NCBI GenBank assembly: GCA_002720865.1 | Contig: PBIO01000014.1 | Span: 496,001-560,000, forward strand | Direction of reading: 5' to 3' | Origin: Halobacteriovorax sp. | GTDB taxonomy: Bacteria; Bdellovibrionota; Bacteriovoracia; Bacteriovoracales; Bacteriovoracaceae | Length of the DNA: 64,000 nucleotides | Part shown: positions 18,406-27,803 of the stretch, piece after piece | Layout of the letters: each line of letters begins with the position of its first letter | Numbering within the stretch: the first letter of the stretch is position 1 | The notes under the pieces: model-generated | What the model saw: the letters and a program-made list of their open reading frames with translations, nothing else | The model's database searches: none | What the model was told of the DNA's origin: nothing | Made by a program: the position numbers and the translations under genes

Positions 18406-19134
18406 TTAATACTTTCTTCTTAAAATATTTATTTCCAAAAATGTTTTTATATAAAACTGAAACACTCCCAATATATTTGGCAGTGAATTTGAACGAGTAT
18501 TCCTTTCATCTTCAATAATATCATTTACTGGGACTTCTTGATAGGAAATCCCTGACTTTATCAATTTGATTAATATTTCCGCATCAAGAGCGTAGCTATC
18601 AGAGTGAAGTTCTAGTCTTTGAAAATGCTCTTTCTTAATTAGTGAACTTCCGTTGAAATATTTTAAAGATAATCCAAAGCTAAGATTTAAGATCAAGGTA
18701 TAAAGCTTTGAGAACAGCCTTCTAATAAATGGTCTTTCATAAGTATTAGCTTGGTAGGATATGATTAAGTCTTCCTTGCCAATAGGCTCGAAAATAAGCT
18801 TCATTTGATCTGCTGGAATATCATACTTTCCATTGAAACAAATTAAGTACTCAAACTTGGAAACACTATAACCTTCTCTAATGGAGTATCCTCGACCTTT
18901 TGTAGTTGAGTGATTTATTAGGGTAATTTTGGCGTTCTTTGCTTGAAGCTCTTCTACGAGCTTCTGAGTATCATCATTAGAACCATCATTTATAACGATA
19001 ACTTCATAATCCAGCATCTCATTTAGTACCTCTTGGAGGGTTTCAATGGTTCTGCCAACATTCTTTGACTCATTCAGACATGGAACAGTTACTGATACTC
19101 TTGAATGTCCCTGTAAACTCGTGTTTCGTGTCAT
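18406..19134 (-). CDS. Glycosyltransferase family 2
   Basis: A 242-residue GT-A protein. VTVPCLNESKNVG and VIVINDGSNDDT are the nucleotide-binding strands of GT2 enzymes of the dolichyl-phosphate-mannose-synthase kind. The position of the metal-binding DxD reads CFNGKYDIP, so the first acidic residue is not where expected; this may change the donor or metal use. The C-terminal part (NLSFGLSLKYFNGSSL and the ALDAEILIKLIKSG helix) matches the family's acceptor side. It begins divergently from the radical SAM gene at 19184 across 49 bp. Confidence 0.85.
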   Translation of the reverse strand: MTRNTSLQGHSRVSVTVPCLNESKNVGRTIETLQEVLNEMLDYEVIVINDGSNDDTQKLVEELQAKNAKITLINHSTTKGRGYSIREGYSVSKFEYLICFNGKYDIPADQMKLIFEPIGKEDLIISYQANTYERPFIRRLFSKLYTLILNLSFGLSLKYFNGSSLIKKEHFQRLELHSDSYALDAEILIKLIKSGISYQEVPVNDIIEDERNTRSNSLPNILGVFQFYIKTFLEINILRRKY

Positions 19135-19183
19135 GATAGATAAAATAGGATAAAATAAGACCTAATATTAAGGCAAATTTTCT

Positions 19184-20281
19184 ATGAAAAACTTATTTAG
19201 ACCTTTGTACTCTCTGTACTCCTATACCGCGGGGCAAATGGTTAAACATTTCAACCAGGTTCTGCCAATCTCTCCCTTGAGGTTAACGATCTATATTACC
19301 AAGAAATGTAATCTTTCCTGTGACTTTTGTTACGTTAAGCATAATTTAAACACACCTGAGCCCAATAGCCTAAATTTTGATGAATGGAAAAAGGTTATCG
19401 ACAAGATTCCTAGAACTACGGTGATAGACTTTTGTGGTGGAGAGATCTTTTTGGCCAAAGATATGATGCGAATTCTTGATTATATGACGCAAAAAAAACG
19501 TCTGGTTTCTATTATAACTAATGGAACGACAGTAAATGAAAAGATGGCAGATTTTTTCATCGATAAAAAAATAACTTATTATATGACCTCGATTGACGGT
19601 ATGTGGGAAACTCACGATCGGATAAGAGGTAAGCAAGGGGTATTTAAGCAATCTGACAAAATGTTTAAATACCTACATGAAGAAAAGAAAAAAAGAAAAA
19701 AGAAGTTTCCCTTAACCTGTCTAAAGACCGTTATAACTCCTGAAAATGCTCATGAGATTCTAGATTTATTAAAATATAGTGAACATGAAGCAAAAGTCGA
19801 TCATGTACAACTTTCCTTAATTCATGAGCACAAGTTTAAAGCGGGCTATGATACTTTTGATAATATCTCCACTCTAGATGAGCTTAAAGGAAATACTTTT
19901 TCATATGAAGAAAATGATAAAGAGAAGATTAAAAAGGCTCTTCGAGATATTTTTGAGTATAGAAAAACGAGTAAGATTTTTATCGGACTATCCCCAACCT
20001 TTGGATCTGAGCAAGAGATTCTCGATTATGTAGATGATCACTTAGCCTTTGGTGTAAAAAAATGTGATAAGCAATGGAGTGAGTTTTTTCTCCATTACGA
20101 TGGTCAAATTGCACCTTGTATTTCAAATAACTGGGGAAATATAAGAGATTTTAATTATGATATTTCTCAAGTCTTAAGGTCTGAAAGGGCAAGGTCTTTT
20201 AATAAGGCCTTAGAGGCAAGAATGCCTTTTTTTCCAGAGTGTGAAGGCTGTTGCCGAACAATTCATACGAAAAAGGGTTAA
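19184..20281 (+). CDS. Radical SAM protein with C-terminal cysteine cluster (SPASM-like)
   Basis: A 365-residue enzyme. The cluster motif is CNLSCDFC (Cys42, Cys46, Cys49) and the GGE motif is at 85-87. The C-terminal third has further cysteines (KKCDKQW, APCISN, CEGCCR) compatible with a SPASM or twitch auxiliary cluster. The N-terminal 40 residues before the motif are hydrophobic-basic and occur in a similar form in the radical SAM protein at 23298. It leads a plus-strand operon continuing with a WbuC cupin, an SDR, a GT-C and the second radical SAM gene. The substrate may be a sugar or lipid-linked intermediate; this is inferred from the neighbours. Confidence 0.85.
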   Translation: MKNLFRPLYSLYSYTAGQMVKHFNQVLPISPLRLTIYITKKCNLSCDFCYVKHNLNTPEPNSLNFDEWKKVIDKIPRTTVIDFCGGEIFLAKDMMRILDYMTQKKRLVSIITNGTTVNEKMADFFIDKKITYYMTSIDGMWETHDRIRGKQGVFKQSDKMFKYLHEEKKKRKKKFPLTCLKTVITPENAHEILDLLKYSEHEAKVDHVQLSLIHEHKFKAGYDTFDNISTLDELKGNTFSYEENDKEKIKKALRDIFEYRKTSKIFIGLSPTFGSEQEILDYVDDHLAFGVKKCDKQWSEFFLHYDGQIAPCISNNWGNIRDFNYDISQVLRSERARSFNKALEARMPFFPECEGCCRTIHTKKG

Positions 20282-20287
20282 CAAACA

Positions 20288-20773
20288 ATGGGCGCAGAGT
20301 TTTCAAAAGAAGATATCGTCGTTGTTAATAAAGAACTGTTCAGCTCTTTAAAGTCTAAGGCCGAAAAAGAGAAACTAAAAAGATTTCGGCTATGCCTCCA
20401 TAAAGACCATGAAAGCCCAATACAAGAGATGATTATCGCTATAAATCATATGTCATATGTTCAACCTCATAGACATCCCGGCGGTAGAGTTGAATCTTAT
20501 AGCATCTTAGAAGGGGAGCTTGATGTTTTTATTTTTGATGAAGAAGGAAAAATAAAAGATCTAATCACGCTAAGCAGCCAAGGCAGTTCTCGAATTCTTA
20601 GGATAGAAAATAACAATTGGCATATGCCAATCGCCAAATCAGAATGGGCAGTCTATCACGAGATATTAGAAGGACCATTTGTAAAAGATGAGGTCGTCGA
20701 ATATGCTGATTGGGCTCCAGAGCAAGATTCAAAGAACGCTTATTCATATAGGAAAGAGCTATATGGAATCTAG
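20288..20773 (+). CDS. wbuC: WbuC-family cupin
   Basis: A 161-residue single-domain cupin. RFRLCLHKDHESPIQEM near the N-terminus and the metal-binding PHRHPGGRVES (with a later Glu in SILEGELDV) match the WbuC family, commonly encoded in O-antigen loci as a putative sugar-modifying or -binding protein. Biochemical function of WbuC is not established. It lies 6 bp after the radical SAM gene and overlaps the SDR gene by 11 bp. Confidence 0.78.
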   Translation: MGAEFSKEDIVVVNKELFSSLKSKAEKEKLKRFRLCLHKDHESPIQEMIIAINHMSYVQPHRHPGGRVESYSILEGELDVFIFDEEGKIKDLITLSSQGSSRILRIENNNWHMPIAKSEWAVYHEILEGPFVKDEVVEYADWAPEQDSKNAYSYRKELYGI

Positions 20774-21569
20774 GTCCATCATTCTCGGGAGTTCTGGGTT
20801 TATAGGCTCACACTTACTCAAAATGAAAAACTCAGTTGGGATAGAACGTTCCTCAATGGACTTATTGAATGTGGATAAATTACCTATTGAGGTGAAGTCC
20901 ACAGATACATTGATCTATGCGGCAGGTATTCCCCGCTCAAAATCAAATGAATTGTCTGATAAAGAAAATAATATAAAAATGATTAAAAATCTTATTGGGA
21001 GTTTAAGAAACAAAAAGCTTAAGAAGATAATCTTCTTAAGTAGTGTTGAAGTTTATGGAACGAAGCCAGTACTTCCAATTAATGAAGAAACCCCCTTAGA
21101 TCCAGATAATAAGTATGCAGAAGGAAAGATAGTGGCGGAAGAGCTTCTTAGGGACTCTGGACATGAACTATGTATATTAAGACTACCTGGTATTTTTGGT
21201 AATCGAAGTTCTGGTGGATTCTTAAAAGTAGTAATGAATCGGTATTTAAATAAACAGCCTTTGAGACTCGAAAATAAAGGGAAAACACTTCGAGACTTTA
21301 TATTTGTGGAAGATCTTGTAAGAGTGATACAACAAATTATTGACGAGAATCTCCCTGTGTCACTTCTTAATATAGCCAGCGGAAACTCTTATAGTTTACT
21401 TGAGTATGCCAATTTAATGGAAGTTCAAGATATTGAACTCTTAAACTCTAGTGAAGGGCAGTTTGATTTAGTTTTTGATAACCGAAAGTTATTAACTGAG
21501 CTTCCAAAGTTTGAGTTTTCAAATCTTACTTCTAGTTTTAACGTACTGAAGGCGGCAGCTAATGGCTAA
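20763..21569 (+). CDS. NAD-dependent epimerase/dehydratase (extended SDR)
   Basis: A 268-residue extended SDR. GSSGFIGSHL is the glycine-rich NAD(P)-binding motif at the very N-terminus, SSVEVYG holds the catalytic Ser region and YAEGK the Tyr-x3-Lys pair. LRLPGIFGNRSSGGF and RDFIFVEDL are the usual substrate-side motifs. It is somewhat shorter than UDP-sugar epimerases (about 320). ATG 20763, with GGAAAGAG upstream, is preferred to an earlier in-frame start at 20688 that would lie inside the cupin gene. It probably makes or reduces a nucleotide sugar for the locus. Confidence 0.87.
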   Translation: MESRSIILGSSGFIGSHLLKMKNSVGIERSSMDLLNVDKLPIEVKSTDTLIYAAGIPRSKSNELSDKENNIKMIKNLIGSLRNKKLKKIIFLSSVEVYGTKPVLPINEETPLDPDNKYAEGKIVAEELLRDSGHELCILRLPGIFGNRSSGGFLKVVMNRYLNKQPLRLENKGKTLRDFIFVEDLVRVIQQIIDENLPVSLLNIASGNSYSLLEYANLMEVQDIELLNSSEGQFDLVFDNRKLLTELPKFEFSNLTSSFNVLKAAANG

Positions 21570-23298
21570 GAAAAGCTTTCATATTTTTATAGTCAGTGCT
21601 GTATTAACAATTTTTGTTTTATTCGCTTCTCGATATGATCCAGAAGTTATGAAAATTGATAAAGGATATTATCAGAGTTATACCCAATCAATAATCGAAG
21701 ATGGTGATTATAATATCTTTAACCAGGTCGATCCTGTCTTTCGATGGATAGCTACAAAAACCTATAACCATGTAGACTTTCATGATCATGGCATTTCGGT
21801 ATTATGGACGCCATTTTTTCTGTATACGAAATTATTAAAATCGTTTGGTTTGAATCCAGATGTCTTCTTGTCAACTAACTATAATACAGCTCAGATAATT
21901 GCAGGCCTCTTCTTTGGCCTATTAGCTCTTTTGTTAAGCTTTAAATTGATAAGACTTTTTTGGGGTAATTCACGTGGGTCTCTAGAAGTAATTATAGCCT
22001 TAGTAGTAGGAACACCTTTTCTTTGGCATATGCTATTTCACCCTGCAAACTCCGATATAACGGTGAGTGTTTTACCAGTTATTAGCACCTTAATCTTCTT
22101 GAGTGTCATAGAGAAACATCGCAAGCGAGATTGGTTTTTATTTGGGGCATGGATGGGGTTTTCGGTGATTGCAAAAATCACTATGGGTTTTTACTATCTT
22201 CTTCCTGGTGTTGGACTTTTGATGGCCCTAAAAGAAAAGGGCTCAAAAGGCTTTTTAAGTGTTCTTTTTTTCATCTTAGGTTCATCTTTATTGCAGGGAG
22301 CTTTTTTAGTAAATGAAACGATAAAGTTTGGAATCCCGATTAACGGATATCTTGCCACCGTGAATTCAAGCTACTACTTGTTGTTTGAAACTTTTTTAGG
22401 ACCAATAGGATACTTTTATATTTCACCGATCTATTTTTTATCTTTAATAGGAATCTACTATTATTTTAAAGCCGGTGTTAGTTTATCAAAAGAGAACCGT
22501 GCTCTTCTTGGTTTAGTATTAATATTAGTGCCAATTGTAAAAATGATTGTTGAATCCTTCACCTTTGCCGTGGTTGGTGATTTAGGTGCGAGACATTATA
22601 TAATTGATATCTCGGTATTTATTTTAACATTTAGTTTCTTTTTTCAGGATTTTCGAAATTCCAAAGTGAAATTAATCTTGATTCGAGCTAGCTTTATTTT
22701 TTGCGCCCTTTGGATGTGCATAATGTGCATCTGGTTTTCATATCACCTGCCGCAAAAACCATTTGTTTGGGGTCAAGACTATATGAGAAACTTGGACTTT
22801 CTCTTCCCGACACTAGAAATTATGAGTTTTAGGGCAAACTTGTTTAGAGAAGTCGGTCTTATTCAAAGTCTTTGGGAGACTAGGCTATATTACCCACTTA
22901 TTTTGATAGTCTCTTTTCTTTTAGTTCATCTTTATCATGCTCGCATCAACAAACGAGTGCTTTGGGGAGTTTCAATTTCGGCCTGGTCTCTTTATTTAAT
23001 ATTCACAGGTTTAAATCTCATGAACAACGAAAAGAATGTGATAGCTCAGAAAGAACAAGGTCTTTATAAAGATACTGTAATTGGGAATGGAATGAAAATT
23101 TATCTTTATGATGAAAATGTTGGTGCTCTTGTGGATACCATTAACTTTTTTAAATTTAGGGGTAATGATGAGTTTTCAAAGGGGGCTCAAAAAGTTCTTG
23201 AGAACTATTTACTTGAAGTTAGGCATCAGGTTGTAGTCGACCCTATAGGTTTTAGAGAAGGGTTAGATGAAGGAAATTTTAGGGAGCCGCATAACTAA
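21562..23298 (+). CDS. GT-C type polytopic membrane protein (GT39/ArnT-like)
   Basis: A 578-residue membrane protein with roughly ten to twelve hydrophobic segments. The first periplasmic loop contains DKGYYQSYTQSIIEDGDYN and a later DFHDHGISVLWTPFF, the acidic/aromatic loop layout seen in lipid-carrier-dependent GT-C transferases of the GT39/ArnT type. It would transfer a sugar from undecaprenyl-phosphate on the periplasmic side. No sequence specificity can be assigned. It overlaps the SDR gene by 8 bp and shares one base with the following radical SAM gene. Confidence 0.72.
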   Translation: MAKKSFHIFIVSAVLTIFVLFASRYDPEVMKIDKGYYQSYTQSIIEDGDYNIFNQVDPVFRWIATKTYNHVDFHDHGISVLWTPFFLYTKLLKSFGLNPDVFLSTNYNTAQIIAGLFFGLLALLLSFKLIRLFWGNSRGSLEVIIALVVGTPFLWHMLFHPANSDITVSVLPVISTLIFLSVIEKHRKRDWFLFGAWMGFSVIAKITMGFYYLLPGVGLLMALKEKGSKGFLSVLFFILGSSLLQGAFLVNETIKFGIPINGYLATVNSSYYLLFETFLGPIGYFYISPIYFLSLIGIYYYFKAGVSLSKENRALLGLVLILVPIVKMIVESFTFAVVGDLGARHYIIDISVFILTFSFFFQDFRNSKVKLILIRASFIFCALWMCIMCIWFSYHLPQKPFVWGQDYMRNLDFLFPTLEIMSFRANLFREVGLIQSLWETRLYYPLILIVSFLLVHLYHARINKRVLWGVSISAWSLYLIFTGLNLMNNEKNVIAQKEQGLYKDTVIGNGMKIYLYDENVGALVDTINFFKFRGNDEFSKGAQKVLENYLLEVRHQVVVDPIGFREGLDEGNFREPHN

Positions 23299-24305
23299 TG
23301 AAACTGTTGTTAAATATATATTTAAGAGCTTTTTGGAGTTTGGTTAAAAAACCACCCGCTCCCAGAGTATTGATAAACTATTTTAAATATTATCTATGTA
23401 GATTGAGACCAAAACTAAAACTCGATTTTACTCCGACTAATCTTGTTATCTACACAACTAAGAGCTGTAATTTAAATTGTGATTTTTGTTTTATAGGAGA
23501 TGATTTAAACCCAGAGAATCCTAAAAAGTACGAGTTGACCTTTGAGGACTATTCAAAAATTAAAGAGAACAAATTTTTCAAAAATTCACTTAGGTTAGGG
23601 CTTCTAGGTGGGGAACCTTTTATTGCTAAAGATATTTTCTTAATTTTAGAAGACCTGAAGAAATACGGAAAAATTACGACTGTAGTTACTAACGCTATGC
23701 TGTTAAAAGGGGAAAAATTAGAGCGTTTTAAAGAATGCCCTCCTACAATATTGGGCCTAAGTTTATATCCTGAAAATGAAGAAGACGTTGAAAGAGTTTT
23801 TAAAGAATTAGATTCAAAAACAATTGTTTGGATACAAACAATAATTGAAGCCACCGATCTCAAAAAAATATATCGTGTTTTAGATTATTGTAGGAAAATT
23901 GGTTGTAAAAATATCCGTATGGGAAATTACTATCCCACTTATGGTAACGGTATGGAACATGTTATTTTTGAGGATAATGAAGAGTATAAAACCATTAGGA
24001 AAGAAGTCGATTCAAAATTCGGCGGGGAGTTTAATATTGATTGGCTAGCTCCAGTTCAAAGGAAAGTTAATCAAAAAGTTTGCCTGCAGCCCTTGAGCTA
24101 TATTCATATTGATAACACCGGTGAGATCGGAGCCTGTTTTATGAGGTCCCCCAATAAAGATATTTACGGTAGTATTTTTGATCAAGATGCATGGAACAAT
24201 AAGGCAAATCAAGACTTAAGAAAAAATATGTACTTTAAGAAAGAGGGTTGTGATCCCTGGTGCCGTTTTTGTGAAAACCTAGGAGAAGATCTTTATAAGA
24301 TCTAG
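23298..24305 (+). CDS. Radical SAM/SPASM-like protein
   Basis: A 335-residue radical SAM enzyme. The cluster motif CNLNCDFC has Cys57, Cys61 and Cys64, followed by GLLGGEPF. C-terminal cysteines in KVCLQPL, IGACFMR and CDPWCRFC form a SPASM-like set. The start codon shares a base with the upstream stop (TAATG), so translation is coupled to the GT-C gene. A neutral N-terminal segment of about 45 residues resembles that of the radical SAM protein at 19184, suggesting they are paralogues acting in the same pathway. Its 3' end overlaps the convergent SGNH-like gene by 4 bp. Confidence 0.85.
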   Translation: MKLLLNIYLRAFWSLVKKPPAPRVLINYFKYYLCRLRPKLKLDFTPTNLVIYTTKSCNLNCDFCFIGDDLNPENPKKYELTFEDYSKIKENKFFKNSLRLGLLGGEPFIAKDIFLILEDLKKYGKITTVVTNAMLLKGEKLERFKECPPTILGLSLYPENEEDVERVFKELDSKTIVWIQTIIEATDLKKIYRVLDYCRKIGCKNIRMGNYYPTYGNGMEHVIFEDNEEYKTIRKEVDSKFGGEFNIDWLAPVQRKVNQKVCLQPLSYIHIDNTGEIGACFMRSPNKDIYGSIFDQDAWNNKANQDLRKNMYFKKEGCDPWCRFCENLGEDLYKI

Positions 24306-25366
24306 TTACCTAGAGCCTCAACGATTACGTTTGATAAAACCTCATGACCTTTTTCATTGGGATGTATTGGATCAAGCTTTGGGTCCAAAAAGAGGTACTC
24401 CTTGGAGGCTGCAAAAGCGGAAGCTGCATCGGCCACAACCACTCCCATTTCATTCCCTAGCTCTTCCATGACCTTATTATAAGACTTTGCTTTAAGAGAG
24501 GAGCTAACGGCCATAAGTTTTCTAAGATTATTCGCTGATAAACTAGCCTTCTTGGCACAGATATAGAATTCTCGAGTTGGAAGCATCGTAATATTGCACT
24601 CAGCCGGAAGTAGTTTAAAGACTTCTTCATCCCCTAGCTTATCAGGCAAATTTACGGGAAATTTAACAAACAGGACCTTTGAGTTTCTACTCCTGATAAA
24701 ATGGGTCATTTCAATTAAGTTCTGTCTATATTCATTGATATCTACTCTGATATTATTTGGCATAGGCAATCTTTCTTGATTCATGGCCAAAAACTTCTGA
24801 AGTAATTTAAAGGTATATAGTTTCTCAATAGAGCTTAGATGAGACGATCTGGCTTCTTTTGGAACTTTACTATCGCTTTCAATTCGATTTCTAAAGAATC
24901 GATAGTGATCAACATCATTAATGACGTAACTGATGGTTACAAGCTTTGGGTTATAATAATCAAAAATCTCTTTTAGAAGCTTTTTCCCTTGGAATGATGA
25001 GTATCCGACCATAGATCCATTTGTAACTGTTTTGTTAAGCTTTTTACTAATCAAGAAGCTGTACGTCTTATTATGAGGAACGCCCCAACCATAAGAAGGA
25101 GATCCTCCCATGACTAGGATGTCGGTGTTCTTTTTTTCATCGGCCCTCATTCCAAAACGATTATGTTTAACACTAGCTCCGAAAAAAGTTCCAGTGTAAT
25201 TTACTTTTCCCCTCCAGAATCTTTCAGAATGCGGCTCTAAAATTTCTTTGATTTGCTCAAGTCTTGTTGGACTATATAAAAGAAAGGATATGCCCTCAAT
25301 CAAGACTAGTAGTGATAAGGAAAAGGTCACCAGAAAAATCTTATGTTTAAGGGATAACGGTTTCAT
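24302..25366 (-). CDS. SGNH-hydrolase-like protein, divergent type
   Basis: A 354-residue protein with an N-terminal membrane helix (about 10-30). It differs from the four long paralogues: block I is VMGGSPSYGWG (Ser in place of the usual GDS context), block III is VINDVDHYRF and keeps Asn-Asp, and block V is DPIHPNEKGHEVLS. FRFGMR-like text before block I (HNRFGMRADE) is typical of SGNH proteins found in carbamoyltransferase-linked glycan loci. It is the last gene of the seven-gene minus-strand operon and starts at a TAATG junction with the SplB-like gene. Confidence 0.75.
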   Translation of the reverse strand: MKPLSLKHKIFLVTFSLSLLVLIEGISFLLYSPTRLEQIKEILEPHSERFWRGKVNYTGTFFGASVKHNRFGMRADEKKNTDILVMGGSPSYGWGVPHNKTYSFLISKKLNKTVTNGSMVGYSSFQGKKLLKEIFDYYNPKLVTISYVINDVDHYRFFRNRIESDSKVPKEARSSHLSSIEKLYTFKLLQKFLAMNQERLPMPNNIRVDINEYRQNLIEMTHFIRSRNSKVLFVKFPVNLPDKLGDEEVFKLLPAECNITMLPTREFYICAKKASLSANNLRKLMAVSSSLKAKSYNKVMEELGNEMGVVVADAASAFAASKEYLFLDPKLDPIHPNEKGHEVLSNVIVEALGN

Positions 25367-26586
25367 TACTCTTTAATTTTTCTAATAAGAAAGGCCATCA
25401 GTTTTAAAGCCAACTTATTAAGGAATCCTTGATTCTTATCAATCGTTAAAAAATCTTCACGAGAAATTTCGGTCGAGGTGATTTTATGTTCTTGGACTTT
25501 TCCTATATTATTGCAGCAGTCTTTTTTATTATCCCAAAGGTCTTGGTTTTTGAAGTACTGCTCTTCTGGTTGACCCAGATAACATGTGGAAAAATCCATT
25601 CCATGTTTTTTCACTTCAGCTCTAATATGGCTGAAATATGCACTAATTTCATCTTCAGAAAAATAAAAGTCTTTTTTAGGTGTTTTGTCTTTCATTAAGT
25701 TTCGAAGCGGAAACCCTAGCTCATCTCCGAGAGTGTCAACAAGAGTAGATTTTAAGGTAACAAAACCTGAGAGCACAGATAAACAGCCTGTTTCAGCAAT
25801 TTTTTTAACGAGCTCGTCAGTATAAAAATCAAACTCGAAGGCGATCTCCTTTCCCGAAGTCAGACTACCGTCTGGCATTGTTGGAAAAAGGGGGTTGATT
25901 CTCGCTGTTACCCAAAAACCTTTTTCTCTTAATGTTTTAAGGGCCCATAACCTTTGTTCGGGAGAGCTGGCCCTAGGCTCTAGAACTCGAGTCCTTTTTT
26001 CATCTAGAGAGGGAATACTTATTTGGATAGCCCCTAATTTGGGGTCCATTAAAGAGGTAAATCGATCATCGGCAACCAAATGAGACCTGGTAAAAAATAA
26101 ATAAGGATAATTAAAGTGATTTAGAAGTTTTATTAATTCTTCACTAATTCCAAGTTTATTTTCCATTGAGAGGAATGGGTCACTTAATGATCCTACTCGA
26201 AGGGGAACTCTTTTCTTTAAAATACCTGCGAAGGGGTGATCTTCGTTTTTTTCAAATACACGATAAAAGATCTCCCAAATTAGGCTTAGATCAAGGGGGA
26301 GAGGTATAGGACTATTCCATTTACCAACAGCTTCCCCTTCAAGTTTTGCATAACAGTATTTGCAATCATGGGTACAACCTTCTAAGTAGGTATCTATTTG
26401 AAAACCAACATGGCAATTTTTACAGCCGATAAAATTATTAATAAGGTTGATCCCTGTGTCGGGACTAAGAGAAACCTTGTGAGTTTTGAAGAAGTTTAAA
26501 AAATTATCCCAATCGAATTCAGACTTATACTGGCTATCTGCCATTAAGTTTTTAAGACGTTTATGAAAGCTTTCTTGAGTTTCCAT
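25366..26586 (-). CDS. Radical SAM protein, SplB-like
   Basis: A 406-residue radical SAM protein. The motif is CTHDCKYC (Cys71, Cys75, Cys78), preceded by a CKNC pair at 55-58. The C-terminus adds CYLGQ and KKDCCNN cysteines. YLEGCTHDCKYCYA and RVGSLSDPF, RTRVLEPRASSP and INPLFPT resemble the spore-photoproduct-lyase-like (SplB/Rv2578c) group and not the SPASM group seen elsewhere in the locus. These relatives often have unknown substrates. Genes on both sides join at TAATG: SGNH-like downstream, cysteine desulfurase upstream. The extra cysteines suggest an auxiliary cluster, possibly a sulfur donor. Confidence 0.82.
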   Translation of the reverse strand: METQESFHKRLKNLMADSQYKSEFDWDNFLNFFKTHKVSLSPDTGINLINNFIGCKNCHVGFQIDTYLEGCTHDCKYCYAKLEGEAVGKWNSPIPLPLDLSLIWEIFYRVFEKNEDHPFAGILKKRVPLRVGSLSDPFLSMENKLGISEELIKLLNHFNYPYLFFTRSHLVADDRFTSLMDPKLGAIQISIPSLDEKRTRVLEPRASSPEQRLWALKTLREKGFWVTARINPLFPTMPDGSLTSGKEIAFEFDFYTDELVKKIAETGCLSVLSGFVTLKSTLVDTLGDELGFPLRNLMKDKTPKKDFYFSEDEISAYFSHIRAEVKKHGMDFSTCYLGQPEEQYFKNQDLWDNKKDCCNNIGKVQEHKITSTEISREDFLTIDKNQGFLNKLALKLMAFLIRKIKE

Positions 26587-27803
26587 TACTTTATCAGATC
26601 TCTCATTTTCTTTAGAAAAACCTCAACTTCAGCTTCGGTATTGTAGAAGGCAAGTGACGCTCGAAGAGTTGGCATGAGCTCATATTTATGAAACCAGGAA
26701 TGGCCACAATGCACACCACTTCTGGTCATAATTTTTTCCATCTTGCTAAGCATCAAGCAAATCTCGGCAGGATTTCTATTTCCCGTTGAAAAATTCACTA
26801 TACCACTTCTATTTTTTGCCTGAGTCGGACCAATCAGCTTTAATCCGTTGAGTGATAAAAGTCCTTCAGCGAGCTGCTCATTTAATTTTATTAAATGATC
26901 ATGGGCCTTCTTTAAATTTATTTTTGAAAGCCATTTAATAGCGGCTCCTGAACCAATTATTCCAGCATAGTTTTGAAGACCAACTTCAAACTTCTCAGGA
27001 GCTTGAGAAAGAGTGCAGCTATCATAAGTGGTATCAGTAATCCCTTCACCGCCTACAAAAAAAGGAACCCATTTATTTAAGAACTCTTCTTTTGCGTACA
27101 TAACTCCCATCCCAGTGGGTCCATAAGCCTTATGCAGAGAGAAGGCCATAAAATCGATATTTAAGTCTTGAACATCAACTTGGTAATGAGGAATTGCTTG
27201 AGCCGCATCAAGAAGAACCATTGCTCCATTTTCATGGGCAAGCTTTGTAATTTCCTTTATCGGAAGCTGAATCCCAGTGATATTCGAAGTATGAAAAACC
27301 GAAACTAGTTTGACTTTGCCCTTGGACAGAATATTTTGAAACTCTTGAAGGTCAAATTCCTCAGCGACTGGAGGAATAGGCATTTGAACGAAAGTAACAC
27401 CTTTTTTAATATTCAAGAATTGCCACGGAAGCATATTTGAATTGTGTTCAAGGTCAGTCGTTAGGACAACGTCACCTTTTTTAAAATCAATCATGTTGGC
27501 AATCATGTTGATTGATTCAGTAGTATTCTTCGTAAAAACAATTGATTCACCTGAGCGGCAGTTAATATACTTATCTATCTGCTCTCTCGCTTGATGCACT
27601 TTTTTAGTAGTAACCTCTCCAAACTCATGGGCGGCTCTATTGTGACAAGAAGGGTGTTCATTATAATATGAAACGATCGCCTCTGTGACCACATTAGGTT
27701 TTAAGGTCATACAAGCATTGTCAAAGTAGATTGGAGCCTTCTTTTGATCTTTACTCAAACAGGCAAAATCTTTTCTAATCTTTTCAGGGTTGAAATTAAA
27801 CAA
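26586..27803 (-). CDS. SufS/CsdA-type cysteine desulfurase-like aminotransferase class V
   Basis: A 405-residue group II cysteine-desulfurase-like protein. Lys225 in FSLHKAYGPTG is the PLP lysine and Cys366 in RSGVHCGHSW is the persulfide cysteine of the RxGxHC loop; TDLEHNSNMLPW and LLDAAQAIPH are family motifs. It would take sulfur from cysteine. TTG 27803 is a plausible start with GGAG upstream and an 8-bp overlap with the upstream small gene. It is unlike the NifS/IscS-type enzyme at 56822. No suf or isc scaffold genes surround it; its partners are a PP-loop ATPase and a radical SAM protein, pointing to a dedicated sulfur donor. Confidence 0.85.
   Translation of the reverse strand: MFNFNPEKIRKDFACLSKDQKKAPIYFDNACMTLKPNVVTEAIVSYYNEHPSCHNRAAHEFGEVTTKKVHQAREQIDKYINCRSGESIVFTKNTTESINMIANMIDFKKGDVVLTTDLEHNSNMLPWQFLNIKKGVTFVQMPIPPVAEEFDLQEFQNILSKGKVKLVSVFHTSNITGIQLPIKEITKLAHENGAMVLLDAAQAIPHYQVDVQDLNIDFMAFSLHKAYGPTGMGVMYAKEEFLNKWVPFFVGGEGITDTTYDSCTLSQAPEKFEVGLQNYAGIIGSGAAIKWLSKINLKKAHDHLIKLNEQLAEGLLSLNGLKLIGPTQAKNRSGIVNFSTGNRNPAEICLMLSKMEKIMTRSGVHCGHSWFHKYELMPTLRASLAFYNTEAEVEVFLKKMRDLIK

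Noticed and set aside
20470-20500. A GGCGGTAG string that resembles the ops element of RfaH-regulated operons
   Set aside because: It lies inside the WbuC coding region, far from any leader, and encodes the conserved HPGGRVES motif; the match is not complete.
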